Shown in pieces: positions 8,227 through 18,535 of a DNA stretch of 64,000 nt. Numbering within the stretch: the first letter of the stretch is position 1; each line of letters begins with the position of its first letter. A model generated the notes under the pieces. That model had not been told where the DNA came from. It was given only the letters and a program-made list of their open reading frames with translations, and did no database searches. This DNA is from DAHUYF01 sp963789275. GTDB lineage: Bacteria; Pseudomonadota; Alphaproteobacteria; ATCC43930; CGMCC-115725. The DNA lies in NCBI GenBank assembly GCA_963789275.1, contig CAWBKF010000033.1, forward strand, positions 294,917 to 358,916, in the 5' to 3' direction. A program made the translations under genes and the position numbers.

Positions 8227-10341
8227 TGCGGGCGTCCTTCCCCGAGCTCGATCTCGAAATTGCCGAAGCGGTCGACAGCGAGCCGCTGGCCCGGCGGCAC
8301 CACCACCGTGGTGTCTGGCGTCTCCACCACCGCCGGGCCGGCAACCGCGTTGCCCGGCCGGAGTGCGACGCCGTCATAGACGGGTGTCTCGACCAGGCGT
8401 TGCAGATCCGCCCAATAGACCCGACGGCTCGGCCGGCGCGCGGCGGCGGCGATCTCGCCGGTCATCTGCTCGGCGGCGACGAGACGCGGGCGCGGCGTCT
8501 CGGCGGTGGCGCGGATGCGGAAGGTGACGATCTCGAGCCTGCCGCCGCGGAAGGACGAGCCGGTGCCGTAGAGCTGCTCGTAGCGGCGGTGGAAGGCCTC
8601 GCGCAGCGCGCGCCTGGAAGTCGCCCTCGACGCGGCTTCCCTCGAGAGCCACCTCGACCTCGTTGATCTGACCCTTGTGGCGCATGTCGATGGAGAAATG
8701 CAGACGCTGGCGCTCGGCGGCGATGGCGTCCTTGGCCATCTGCCGGCGCGCGGTCTCCTCGAGCCGCTCGAGGTTGCGGTTGATGCGCTGGACCTCGAAG
8801 GGCGAGGCCATGATGTCGACCTGCTCGTGGATGTGCAGGATGTCGGCCGAGGCGGCGCCGAAGGCGCACCAGGTGGAGGCGGTCTCGCGCTGGGGGATCA
8901 CCACCTTGGCGACGCCGAGCTCGCGCGCGAAGATGCCGGCATGCGCCGGCCCCGCGCCGCCGAAGGCGAAGAGCACGAAATCGCGGGGATCGAAGCCCTT
9001 GCCCACCGTCATCTTGCGGATGATGTCGGCCATCTGGAACTCCGCGATCTTGGCGATGCCGCTGGCGCAATCCAGCAGCGACATGCCGAGCCGGTCGGCG
9101 ATGTCCTGCACCGCCTGCTCGGCCTTGGCCTTGTCGAGCCGGATGCTGCCGCCGGCGAAATTGTCGGGATTGATGTAGCCGAGCACGACATCGGCGTCGG
9201 TAACGGTGGCGACCGTGCCGCCCTTGCCGTAGCAGACCGGCCCCGGCACCGCGCCGGCGCTGTCGGGGCCGACGCGCATGGTCTTCGTTATCTCGTCGAT
9301 GCGCACCAGGCTGCCGCCGCCGCTGCCGATCGCCTGGATGTCGACCTTGGGGATGAAATACTCGTACTGATTGACGTTGCTGACGAAGGAATAGGCGGGC
9401 TTGCCCTCATAGATGATCCCGACATCGAAGGAGGTGCCGCCCATATCGGTGGTGATGATGTTGGGATAGCCCATGACGCGGCCGAGATAGAGCGAGCCGG
9501 TGACGCCGGAGACCGGGCCGCTGTCGAGCGTCAGCAGCGGCGCCTCCATCGCCTTGTCGACCGAGATGGTGCCGCCGCCACATTGCGTGATCTGCAGCGG
9601 CTGGCGGTAGCCGAGATCGCTCAGCCGCCGGTCGAGTTCGCTCAGATAGCCCGAGGTGAGCGGGCCGATATAGGCGTTGATGGCAGTCGCGGTGGTGCGC
9701 TCGTATTCACCCCATTTCGGCACGAGATCGGCCGAGCAGGTGACGAACAGGTCGGGCGCCAGCCGCTTCACCATGTCGCGCAGCCGATGCTCATGCGCGG
9801 GATGAAGGAAGGACCAGAGGAAGCAGATGGCGATCGCCTCGACGCCCTTCTCCAGGAGCCGCCGGATCGCCGCCTCGGCCTCTTCCTCGTTGAGCGGCAC
9901 CACCACCTTGCCGAAGCAGTCGACGCGCTCGGAGACGCCTTCGATCAGCCGCTTGGGCACGATCGGGTCGGGCTTGCGGCTTTCCGGGAAATGCACCACC
10001 TGCCGCACGTCGCGGCCGCCGATGCCGCGCGATCCCCGCATGATGTGGATGACGTCGTTATGGCCCTTGGTGGTGATGAGGCCGATGCGCGCGCCGCGCT
10101 TCTGCACCACGGCGTTGGTGCCGACGGTGGTGCCGTGCGACAGCAGCGCCACCTGCTCGTAGAGCCGCGCCGGCGCGATGCCGAGCTTCTCCGCGGCGCC
10201 CAGGATCGCGTCGATCATGCCTTGCGCGAAATTGCCGGGGGTGGATGGCGCCTTGGCGGTGGTGACCGCACCGCTCTCGTCGATGACGACGCAATCGGTA
10301 AAGGTGCCGCCGATATCGACACCGACGAGATAGGAGCCCAT
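8223..10341 (-). pseudogene. Hydantoinase A / acetone carboxylase beta-like protein, frameshifted
   Basis: The N-terminal 540 residues read well in one frame: DIGGTFTDCVV (ATP-binding), SHGTTVGTNAVVQKRGA, TTDMGGTSFDVG and FGGAGPAHAG are hydantoinase A/oxoprolinase motifs. After VALEGSRVEGDFQ the frame is lost. The rest (EAFHRRYEQLYGTGSS through VVETPDTTVVVPPGQ) continues in another frame to the stop at 8223. One extra base in the GC-rich run around 8609-8625 explains it. Repaired length is about 705 residues, normal for the family. It starts from an ATG with GGAGG and is co-translated with the hydantoinase B gene. A sequencing error is as likely as true inactivation. Confidence 0.85.
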
Positions 10342-10743
10342 CTTTCCTCCGCCGTTTTTTTGTTCTGCGCGTCACTCTAGGGCGCGGCGGGACCGCCCGT
10401 AAAGGCGTCGGGCTCGGGCCGCCACCCGCGCGTCGCGACCGCCGATTGGGGGAAATACCCTAGCGCTTATGCCGAGATCGTGTATTGTCTATCGATGGTT
10501 GTGAGCGGCGGGCCTGTCGCCGGCGGTAACGGAAAAAACACCGACGGGCAGTTCCCATGGCCGCCATTCCCGCGTAGGGTAGCCGCGTCGGGATCGCGCG
10601 AGATCGCGAGGGCGCGGGCGGCGGCGGAGAAATGTAGAGGCGTGATCGGTGCGCGCGCCGGCGGGAGCCGGTGCCGGATGCACCGGACGCAATCGAGCCG
10701 GTTCGTACTTTATCGGGGATCGAGACAGACGGGAGTGCCGGGC
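10342..10743. other. Divergent intergenic region
   Basis: About 400 bp between the minus-strand hyuA start and the plus-strand diiron gene. No convincing coding frame was seen. It should hold both promoters; a possible -10-like TACTTTAT sits about 30 bp upstream of the diiron-protein ATG. No strong palindrome was found. Confidence 0.5.
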
Positions 10744-11818
10744 ATGTCGACGATGTATCGCTATGCGCTGCCAGTCGAGCTGACGGAGTGGAAGTTCGAG
10801 AGCACCGTCGAGACCCGCTTCACCTGGGAATATGATGACGGGCGCGAGGCGCTGCTGCAGCTCTACGACAAGGGCAAGAAGCAGCAATGGGACGCCGCGC
10901 TGCGCATCGACTGGGCGCAGGAGCTCGATCCCGAGAACCCGATGCAGCTCGATGACCGTGCCATCCCGATCTTCGGCTCCGAGGTCTGGCGCCGGCTGAC
11001 CGACAAGGAGAAGATCGAGGTCCGCCATCACCAGCAGGCCTCGTCGATCTCGCAATTCATGCATGGCGAGCAGGGCGCGCTGATCGCCACCGCCAAGATC
11101 GTGCAATCCGTGCCCGATCTCGACAGCAAGTTCTACGCCGCGACCCAGGTGATGGACGAGGCCCGGCATGTCGAGGCCTATTCGCGCCTGCTGCACGAGA
11201 AGTTCAAGCTGGCCTATCCCATCACGCCCGGGGCTCAAATCGCTGCTCGAGACCGGGCTCAGCGACAGCCGCTGGGACATGACCTATCTCACCATGCAGA
11301 TCCTGATCGAGGGCCTGGCGCTCGCCGCCTTCCAGCGCATCCGCGATTTCGCCGGCAACCCGCTTGCCGCCGCGGTCAACGCCTATGTCATGCAGGACGA
11401 GGCACGCCACGTCGCCTTCGGCCGCCTGGCGTTGCGCGACTACTACCCGCAGCTCACCGACGCCGAGCGCGACGAGCGCGAGCAGTTCGTCGTCGAGGCC
11501 TGCTATCACATGCGCGACCGCTTCAACCAGTTTGAAGTCTGGGAGCGGCTGGGCCTGCCGGCCAAGGAATGCGCCGAGATCGTCATGACCTCGGAGAGCA
11601 TGGCGCAGTTCCGCGCGCGGCTCTTCACCCGCATCGTGCCGACGGTGAAGGACATCGGCCTCTGGGGCCCGCGGGTGCGCAAGGCCTATGAGGATATGGG
11701 CGTCATCGGCTTTGCCGACACCGACGCGCAGGCGATGCTCGAGAATGACGGCCGCGTCGCCGAGCAGTTCGACGCCAAGAGACGCGTCGCCGAGGTGACG
11801 CCGACGGCCGCGGAATAA
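10744..11818 (+). pseudogene. Ferritin-like diiron protein, frameshifted
   Basis: Starting at MSTMYRYALPVELTEWKF, the first 160 residues contain MDEARHVEAYSRLLHEKF. The second half, in the next frame, contains ILIEGLALAAFQRIRDF and MQDEARHVAFGRLAL. Two E...DEARH pairs are the ligand set of a four-helix carboxylate diiron centre. The break is in a run of four G near 11232: with three G the frame continues from KLAYPITPG into LKSLLETGL. Repaired length is about 357 residues. Diiron proteins of this kind act as oxygenases or oxidases; the substrate is unknown. It is followed by a zinc alcohol dehydrogenase, suggesting a shared oxidation route. The homopolymer location favours a sequencing error. 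Confidence 0.78.
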
Positions 11819-11904
11819 GGGCGAGATCGCGCGGGACAACCCGGCCGACGGCTCTGCGGCCGGCCGCGGAGGGTTCGATCGCGGCGGCGACAGGGAGGCG
11901 TGCG

Positions 11905-12990
11905 ATGAAAGCGGCGGTACTGCACCGGGCCAACGAGCCCTTGACCATCGAGCAGGTGAGCCTGACCAAGCCCGGCCCGCGCGAGGTGCTGATCCGCACC
12001 GCGGTGGCCGGCATCTGCCACAGCGACCTGCATTTCGCCGACGGCGCCTATCCCCATCCCATGCCTTGCGTCCTCGGCCATGAAGCCGCGGGGATCGTCG
12101 AAGCGGTGGGCGCGGATGTGACCTATGTGAAGCCGGGCGACCATGTCGTCACCTGCCTGTCGGTCTTCTGCGGCTATTGCGAGCAATGCCTGACCGGCCA
12201 TCCCTCGCTGTGCCAGAGCGCCGAAATCAAGCTGCCGCCCGGCGTCTCGCAGCGCCTGTCGTGGAAGGGCGGGTTGATGCATCAATTCCTCAACCTCTCC
12301 GCCTATGCCGAGCAGATGCTGGTGCACGAGCATGCGCTGGCGAAGATCCGTCCCGACATGCCGCTCGACCGCGCCGCACTGATCGGCTGCGGCGTGCTCA
12401 CCGGCGTCGGCGCGGTCTTTCACACCGCCAAGGTCGAGCCGGGAAGCAGCGTCGCGGTGATCGGCTGCGGCGGCGTCGGGCTTGCCTGCGTCAACGGCGC
12501 GGCGATCGCCGGCGCCGGGCGCATCATCGCCGTCGACACCATGCCGGCGAAGCTCGAGCTCGCCAAAAAGCTCGGCGCCACCGATGTCATCGACGCCAAG
12601 GCGGGCGATCCGGCCAAGCAGGTCACGGCGCTGACCGGCGGCGGCGTCAATTATTCCTTCGAATGCCTGGGCGCGAAAGCGACGGCCGAGCAGGCCTTCC
12701 GCATGCTAGCGCCGGGTGGGGCGGCGACGATCATCGGCATGATCCCGGTCGGGACCAAGATCGAGCTCCACGGCCCCGACTTCCTCCGCGAACGCAAGAT
12801 CCAGGGCTCCCTCATGGGCTCCAACCGCTTCCGTGTCGACATGCCACGGCTCGTCGAGTTCTATCTCCAGGGCAAGCTCAAGCTCGACCACCTCATCTCC
12901 GGGAAGCTCGAGCTGGAGCAGATCAATGACGGCTTTGCCGCGCTGCGCGCCGGCACCGTCGTGCGCAACGTCATCATGTTTGCGCCCTGA
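11905..12990 (+). CDS. Zinc-dependent alcohol dehydrogenase
   Basis: A 361-residue medium-chain dehydrogenase/reductase. The catalytic zinc ligands are the Cys in AGICHSDLHF and the His in LGHEAAGIVEAVG. The structural zinc loop is CGYCEQCLTGHPSLC. The Rossmann motif is VIGCGGVGLACVNGA near residue 190. The ATG at 11905 has GGAGG upstream. Overall pattern resembles class III-like NAD-dependent alcohol dehydrogenases. Probably oxidises an alcohol made by the neighbouring oxygenase genes, by inference. Intact and of normal length. Confidence 0.9.
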   Translation: MKAAVLHRANEPLTIEQVSLTKPGPREVLIRTAVAGICHSDLHFADGAYPHPMPCVLGHEAAGIVEAVGADVTYVKPGDHVVTCLSVFCGYCEQCLTGHPSLCQSAEIKLPPGVSQRLSWKGGLMHQFLNLSAYAEQMLVHEHALAKIRPDMPLDRAALIGCGVLTGVGAVFHTAKVEPGSSVAVIGCGGVGLACVNGAAIAGAGRIIAVDTMPAKLELAKKLGATDVIDAKAGDPAKQVTALTGGGVNYSFECLGAKATAEQAFRMLAPGGAATIIGMIPVGTKIELHGPDFLRERKIQGSLMGSNRFRVDMPRLVEFYLQGKLKLDHLISGKLELEQINDGFAALRAGTVVRNVIMFAP

Positions 12991-13299
12991 GTTCGCGCCG
13001 CAGCGCCTCGCTCTGGCGCAACGCCCTGCCCTTGCCCCGTCGCTTCATATCTGTCTCCCCCAGAGAGCGCGCTCGGTCGCGACGGTGATTGTCACGCGCG
13101 GAAGTTAAAATTCTCTCAGCAGCGCTGACGGCCGGCGGGAAGCGGCGGTCCGCGTCGCTCAGCATGGCCATCGGGGCGAAACAATCGAAGCGTCGGCGAG
13201 TCGATGCCGCGCGCTCCCGGGAGATCGAACAACTCCCTGACCGCGTCGCGGCCGATCAGCGGCAGCAACCGCCGCGTCGCGCCGTCATCGGCGATCCCG
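12991..13299. other. Intergenic region, no supported gene
   Basis: About 310 bp between the convergent ends of the alcohol dehydrogenase and the ExeA/Sel1 gene. Short minus-strand frames exist (for example 12974-13171, ending KRRGKGRALRQSEALRREL) but without recognisable homology or a clear ribosome binding site. No obvious terminator hairpin with a T run was seen. Confidence 0.4.
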
Positions 13300-15286
13300 T
13301 CAGCGGCCGCTTGCGCTATCGGTGGCGGCCGTCGCGCCGAGCTGCTGGAGGCGCGCCTGAGCCTCTGCGCTGCCGGCCGCCGCGGCGCGCCGGTACCAGG
13401 ACAGCGCCGTCGCGGCATCGCCCCTCAGACCGACCGTGCCGAGCTGGCGGAGATATTGGGGGTCATAGGTCTTGGCGAGCCCGACGGCGGCGGGGCCGTC
13501 GCCACCCTGGGCGGCACGCTCGAAGAAACGGCGCGCCGAGACGATATCGGCGGCGGCGAGCAGCTCATAGCCGCGCCGGACCATGAAAGCGGCGGCAGGG
13601 TCCGGCGTCACTTGGCTCGATGGCGGTGACGGCTCGGGCGACGCGCTTTGTGGCGATGCGAAGGGCGGCGTCCGCGACGGCGTTGGCGGGCTCGGGCTCG
13701 CAGGCGGCGCCAACGCCGCTTCGACCACCGCAGGCGCCGGCTTGGCGGCGCTGGCATCCGATGGCAGGGGCGCGGCCGGTCCAGGCTGCGGGACCGCCGA
13801 AGTCGCGATCGAGGCGGGCGCCGGTTTGGCGGCGCTGGCGTCAGACGCTGGCGGCACCGCCGGTGGCGCCGGCTCCGCTGCCGCTGCGAGCGGTGCGGGC
13901 GGCGGCGCGGCGGCGCTGGCTTCCAACGGCGGCGCTGCCGCCGGTGCCGCCGGCTCCGCTGCCGCCGCGAGTGGTGCGGGCGGCGGCGGGGCGGCGCTGG
14001 CTTCTGACGGCGGCGCTGCCGGTGGTAGCGCTGGTTCCGCTGTTGCCGCGAGCGGTGCGGATGGCGGCGCGGCGGCGCTGGCTTCTGACGGCAGCGCTGC
14101 CGCCGCTGGGTCCGGCTTCGCTTCCGCCGCGACGGTGCCGGTTCCGGCGCGGTGTCGGGCGGCGCCGCGGCCGGTGGCGCTGGTGCCGGCTCCGATGCTA
14201 ACGCGAGCGGCGCAGGCGCCGGCGCCGGCGCGGGTCGCCGGCTTCTGACGGCGACCCGGCCGCCGCTTGCGGTTGCGACAGCGCCGGCATGGCCTCGCTC
14301 GCCGCCAGTTCCGGCGCGCCGGCGAACAGGGCGGGCGGCGGCGCGCGCAGCACCAGAAAATAAAGCAGGACCAGCCCGCAGAGCGGCGCCGCCGCGATAT
14401 AGAGGCCGACGACGATCGCCGCGGGCAGCCGCCGCCAGCGCGGTGCAGGCTGTGCCGGCGGTGCCATGTCGGCAGCTTCCGCGTCGGCAGCTTCCGCGTC
14501 GGCCGGCGCGGCGACGACCGCCGGCAATGGCGCCGGCAACCGCGGCACCACATCGCCGCGCGCCGTGTCTTCCATCGCCTGGCGGGTCAGCCGATTGACC
14601 GTGGTCGGGCTGCCTTGGGCGGCGGCGGCGATGGCCAGCACCGCTTCCGGCGCGAACGGCGCGCTCGCCTCGCTGCCGAGCGCGTTGAGCTGGTAGCGGA
14701 TGAACGCGCCGACCTCTTCCGGATCGAGCCGCTCGATCGGGATGCGAACGGCGAGCGGCGAGTCCGGGAGGACGACGAGCGGCGCGTCTTCCGTCTCGGC
14801 GTGGCCGTGGCGCGCCAGCAGCATCACCGGCATCAATCGCGGCTGATCGAGCTGGGTGAAGCGCGACAGCTCCTCGATGCTGCCGCGCTCCAACGTCTCG
14901 GCATGATCGAGGATGAGCAAGCGCGTGATGCCGTTGCGCGCCTCGTGCATGAGCTGCGACAGCAGGCTCCAGATGCCGCTGCCATCGGGCTCCTGCCGCA
15001 GGCCGAGCTCGCGGCTGTAGGCGCTCATGATCGCGGCATAGTCCATGCCGGGGCGGCAGCGCACCAGGGTCGCGCGGTAGCGGTCCTTGCCTTCCTCGTC
15101 GAGGAAGCGCCGCACCAGCTCGCCATCGGCCGCGGTCTCGCCGCTGACCAGCAGGAAGCAGCGGCCCTCGGCCAGGTGGCGAAGGATGGCGGCCACGAGG
15201 AAGCGGTGATGATAGTCGGAGCGGAAATAGGCGAAGCCAGCCTTGTCCTCGGCAAAGGGGCGAAGTCGCGGCGGCGGCAGCGCCAT
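13300..15286 (-). pseudogene. ExeA-like AAA ATPase fused through an Ala/Pro-rich linker to a Sel1-type tail, frameshifted
   Basis: From the likely start MALPPPRLRPFAEDKAGF, residues 1-270 look like an ExeA/GspA-type ATPase: YHHRFLVAAILRHL, a degenerate Walker A (SGETAADGEL, lacking GKT), Walker B LLILDHAETLE and a late SPTTVNRLTRQA. A membrane segment follows (AAIVVGLYIAAAPLCGLVLL). After SPSEAGDP the frame is lost near 14235. Downstream, in another frame, come about five 27-residue Ala/Pro repeats and a Sel1-like tail (GYELLAAADIVSARRFFERA, WYRRAAAAGSAEAQARLQQL). In the broken stretch the third frame also reads as Ala/Pro repeat, so more than one indel is possible. Topology implies a cytosolic ATPase and a periplasmic repeat tail. 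An upstream ATG at 15433 is less likely. Confidence 0.7.
13690..14094 (-). repeat. Tandem 81-bp coding repeats (Ala/Pro/Ser linker)
   Basis: About five degenerate 27-28-codon units each beginning PSEASAA or PSDASAA and containing a PLAAxAEPA-type segment. They form the extended linker of the ExeA/Sel1 protein. Such arrays expand and contract by slippage and probably explain the nearby loss of frame. Confidence 0.75.
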
Positions 15287-15528
15287 GCGCGCGCTGTGGC
15301 TGCTGGCGATATCTGCTCCGGCGTCGCGATCGTCATCCCGATCCCCGCCCAGTGTTGCGGACCGGATCAGACTGTCGAGATGATGGTTAATTATTCCTCG
15401 TCCACTCCGTCCCGGGGAGTTAGAAAATTGCAAGGCGAACGATAAGCTGTTGGATGCGCGCCGTTGTCCTTATGGCGCCCTTTTTTTGCGACGACCGCCG
15501 GCGCGGGCAGCGCTTCGCGCGCCTCTGC

Positions 15529-16311
15529 TCAGCGCAACCCCCAGCGCCGCGCCCAGCCCAGCCCCTCGCGCGTCCCGGCGACCGGGCGGTACTCGCAGCC
15601 GACCCAGCCGTCATAGCCGAGGCTGTCGAGGAGATCGAGGAGATAGGGATAATTGACCTCGCCGCGATCGGGCTCGTGGCGCTCGGGCACGCCGGCGATC
15701 TGGATATGGGCGATGCGCGGCAGCAGCTCGCTTATATGGCGCGCGAGATCGCCGGCGACGATCTGGCAATGATAGAGGTCGAGCTGGAGGCGGACGCCGG
15801 CATGCGCGACGCGCTCGAGGATCGCCACCGCCTGCCGCGGCGTGTTGAGGAAATATCCGGGAATGTCGCGCGGATTGATCGGCTCGAGCAGCAGTTCGAT
15901 GCCATGCGGCGCGACGAGCGCCGCCGCCGCGCGCAGATTGCCGATGAGCACACGCTCGCCTTCGGCCTTGTCGCGTCCTTGGGGCCAGAGGCCGGAGAGC
16001 ACATGGATGCGCCTTCCGCCGGTGGCGAGCGCATAAGAGAGCGCCTGCTCGACCCCTTTCATGAATTCACGCTCGCGGCCGGGCAGCGCGCCGAGCCCGC
16101 GCTCGCCCGCCTCGCGGTCGCCCGGCGGCAGATTGAACAGCGCCAGCGTCAGCCCGTGCCGCTCCAGCCGCTCGGCGATCGCCGCCGCCGGTGCCTCGTA
16201 GGGGAAAAGGCATTCGACGCCGCGAAACCCCGCTTCGGCCGCCGCCTGGAAGCGATCGAGAAAGGGCAGCTCCTGGAAGAGGAAATGAAGATTGGCGGCG
16301 AGCTTGGGCAT
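15529..16311 (-). CDS. hyi: Hydroxypyruvate isomerase (TIM-barrel family)
   Basis: A 260-residue xylose-isomerase-like TIM barrel of the hydroxypyruvate isomerase family. Diagnostic segments are ANLHFLFQELPFLDRFQAA at the N-terminus, GFRGVECLFPYEA, LLLEPINPRDIPGYFLN (metal-binding Glu), LQLDLYHCQIV (metal-binding Asp/His) and the C-terminal GWVGCEYRP. The enzyme interconverts hydroxypyruvate and tartronate semialdehyde in glyoxylate metabolism. No glyoxylate carboligase or tartronate semialdehyde reductase is in the window. Family members with other sugar or keto-acid substrates exist, so the exact substrate is provisional. Confidence 0.88.
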   Translation of the reverse strand: MPKLAANLHFLFQELPFLDRFQAAAEAGFRGVECLFPYEAPAAAIAERLERHGLTLALFNLPPGDREAGERGLGALPGREREFMKGVEQALSYALATGGRRIHVLSGLWPQGRDKAEGERVLIGNLRAAAALVAPHGIELLLEPINPRDIPGYFLNTPRQAVAILERVAHAGVRLQLDLYHCQIVAGDLARHISELLPRIAHIQIAGVPERHEPDRGEVNYPYLLDLLDSLGYDGWVGCEYRPVAGTREGLGWARRWGLR

Positions 16312-16376
16312 TCTCGTACCCCCGGCTGTGCGGCCCGGCAGTTGAGCCCGCCGGCAGGCCGGGGTCTAGACCCGGG

Positions 16377-16733
16377 TCACGGCAGGAAGCCGCTCACGCC
16401 GTTATAGAGGCTGTAGGCGCCGAAACCGGCAAGCGCGAGCAGCAACGCGAAGCCCAGGATGCGCAGCAGGCCCAGCCCCTTCCTGTCGCCGCTCGCCGAG
16501 GAGACGACAAGGCGGTCGGAGGCGTTGAGCGAGATCGACAGCGCGTCGGCGCCGCGCCGGGTTTCGGCGGGAAAACGCACCATCTCGCGCTCGACCCCGG
16601 TATCGCCGGCCCCAGGGCGAGCGGCGGCGCGGGGCGCGGCGGGCCGAAGCGGCACGGCGTCGCGCGCGGGGGCGACCGCAGGCGCAAAGCTGGGCTCGGC
16701 GCGGGAGGAGCGGGGACGCGGAGGAAAAGCCAT
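16377..16733 (-). CDS. Small single-pass membrane protein of unknown function
   Basis: A 118-residue protein with a Pro/Ala/Arg-rich, probably disordered N-terminal 70 residues and a C-terminal transmembrane helix (LGLLRILGFALLLALAGFGA). No family recognised. The 143-bp stretch upstream carries a possible AAGG ribosome binding site. Codon use fits the region, but alternative frames are also open, so existence is moderately supported. Confidence 0.5.
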   Translation of the reverse strand: MAFPPRPRSSRAEPSFAPAVAPARDAVPLRPAAPRAAARPGAGDTGVEREMVRFPAETRRGADALSISLNASDRLVVSSASGDRKGLGLLRILGFALLLALAGFGAYSLYNGVSGFLP

Positions 16734-16832
16734 GGGAAGACAGGTATCCTGCCAAAAGGGAGCCGGACCATGGCACCGCCTTGTGGCGAGATTGGGGCAA
16801 GGATCGCCCCCCTCCCCGCGCCGCGGCCGGCG

Positions 16833-17336
16833 CTATTGCGCCGGCAGCGATCGCGACCGCCGCCCTGCCCTGGCGCTCTCCTCGGCGAGCTGCTGGTCGA
16901 TCGCCTCGAAGGAGCGGCCCTTGGTCTCGAAGCCCACAAGGAGATAGACCAGCCCCGACAGCGCGAACCAGCCGGCGATGTAGAAGAAGGCCGGCGCGAT
17001 GATGTCGAGCTTCGCTTCCGGATTGATCAGGTTGGACGAGCCGATGATGAGCGCGAGCCCGGCCGGGCCGATCACCTTGCCGATGCCGCCGAAGCCGTAG
17101 GCCGAGCCCATGCCGGTCGCCCTGAGATGCGCCGGCCAGACCTCCGTGGCATAGGGGCCGATGACCGAGAAGCCGCCGCTGCCGAGGAAATTGATCAGGA
17201 TCAGCAGCAGCCAGAACACCGAGACGGTGCCGATCATGGCGCCGGGAAAAAGGCCGCATGTCGCCGAGGATGGCGGCGGTGATGACTTGTACTGGTTGCC
17301 GGTCAGCCGCGTCTGCTTGTCGAGAAGCTCGAGCAT
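16833..17336 (-). pseudogene. MFS transporter remnant (large internal deletion plus frameshift)
   Basis: The start MLELLDKQTRLTGNQYK is a typical N-terminus of aromatic-acid/metabolite MFS transporters. One base then appears missing, because the next frame gives VITAAILGDM. The sequence then jumps near 17265 to a late membrane segment (MIGTVSVFWLLLILINFLG) and the last helices (EVWPAHLRATGMG, then FETKGRSFEAIDQQLAEE). More than half of the usual 430-450 residues, including most of the first six helices, is missing. It cannot be a working transporter as given. It lies just downstream of the cyclase gene and probably once served that operon. Confidence 0.8.
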
Positions 17337-17383
17337 GGCGTCCCCCCCACGATGGTCCTGCGGAGCCGGGTTGACGTTCCCGG

Positions 17384-18367
17384 TTACTTGATCGCCAGCG
17401 GATTGATCGGCGAGCCGACGGCGCCGGTGATCGGCAGTGCCGGCGCCACGAACATGAATTCGTAGCGCCGATCTTCGGCGCAGTCGCGCGCGAGCTCCGC
17501 GAGGAAGAAGATCTCGCCCAGCGTCAGCCCCATCATCGGGATGGCGATCCAGTGCCAGGGCTGCGTCGCCTCGTCGGTCTGGTTGGGCCTGACCTCGACC
17601 CCCCAGGTGTCGGTGGCGATCGCCGCCACTTGCTTTTGCTGCAGCCAGTCCAGCGTCTCGAAGGCGAGACCGGGGGCATCGCCGCCGGAATAGCCGTCCC
17701 AGTTCTGGGCGGCCATCTTCGCCTCCATCTGGCCGGTGCGCACCAGCAGGAAATCGCCGCGCCGCACGGTGACGTTGAAATGGCGCTCGGCCGCGTCGAG
17801 CATGTCGTTGGTGATGGCGAAGCCGTCGGGCAGATGCTCCAGGCCCAGCATCCGCGCCACGTCGAGCAGCACGCCGCGGCCGGCCATCCGCTCGCGCGTC
17901 TGCTCGATGCCGCATTTCTGCGCGCCGGCGCTGGTCACGGTGCGGCAGTCATAGCCGTTCCACATATGATCGCCGTAGAAGATGTGGCCGAGCCCGTCCC
18001 ATTGCGTGCCGGATTGCAGCGGCAGGATCAGTATGTCGTCGGAGGCGCGGATCTTGCGGTGGTCGAGGACGCCGGAATAGGCATCCGTGCCGGTGCGCGT
18101 CATGACATGGATGGGATTGAAGCGGCCGAGCGCGGGGTAGTTGCTTTTGCCGCCCTGCGGCCCCTTGCTGTCGAAGGGCAGCGCCAGCGACATCACCTTG
18201 CCCTTCTGCACCAGGCGTGCCGCGGCGACGACATCCTCGGGACGGATGTGGTTGAGGGTGCCGATCTCGTCCTCGGCGCCCCAGCGCCCCCAATTCGACA
18301 ATCGCACCGCCGCGGCGCGGATATCGGCCATGGTGAGCTTGCGCTGGGCGCCGTCGGTCGCTGCCAT
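17384..18367 (-). CDS. Cyclase family protein (kynurenine formamidase-like metal hydrolase)
   Basis: A 327-residue member of the cyclase/kynurenine-formamidase-like family. Visible signatures are SNWGRWGAEDEIGTLNHI near the start, the metal-site segment GTQWDGLGHIFYGDHMWNG (the HxGxH region is replaced by the DGLGHI form used in this subgroup) and DFLLVRTGQ. Members hydrolyse amides or lactone-like bonds using Zn or Mn. It lies between the hydroxyquinol dioxygenase and an MFS remnant, which suggests a catabolic role for a cyclic or aromatic-derived compound. The substrate is unknown. Confidence 0.85.
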   Translation of the reverse strand: MAATDGAQRKLTMADIRAAAVRLSNWGRWGAEDEIGTLNHIRPEDVVAAARLVQKGKVMSLALPFDSKGPQGGKSNYPALGRFNPIHVMTRTGTDAYSGVLDHRKIRASDDILILPLQSGTQWDGLGHIFYGDHMWNGYDCRTVTSAGAQKCGIEQTRERMAGRGVLLDVARMLGLEHLPDGFAITNDMLDAAERHFNVTVRRGDFLLVRTGQMEAKMAAQNWDGYSGGDAPGLAFETLDWLQQKQVAAIATDTWGVEVRPNQTDEATQPWHWIAIPMMGLTLGEIFFLAELARDCAEDRRYEFMFVAPALPITGAVGSPINPLAIK

Positions 18368-18535
18368 TCTTCCTCCCGCTCCGGGGCCTTGCGGCCCTCG
18401 TTGTTTAGCAAGCGATCACGATTAAAGGCGGGATCGCGGGAGGGGTCAATCGATACGGCCGCCGCCGATGCGCTCGGCGCACGCCAGCAGCGGGAGGCGC
18501 CGATCCCAGCGCTCCGCCCTCGCAACCGCCGTTGA

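Noticed and set aside
13583..14248. A Gly/Ala-rich 221-residue plus-strand protein resembling PE_PGRS or collagen-like repeats
   Set aside because: It is the complement of the Ala/Pro repeat linker of the minus-strand ExeA/Sel1 gene.
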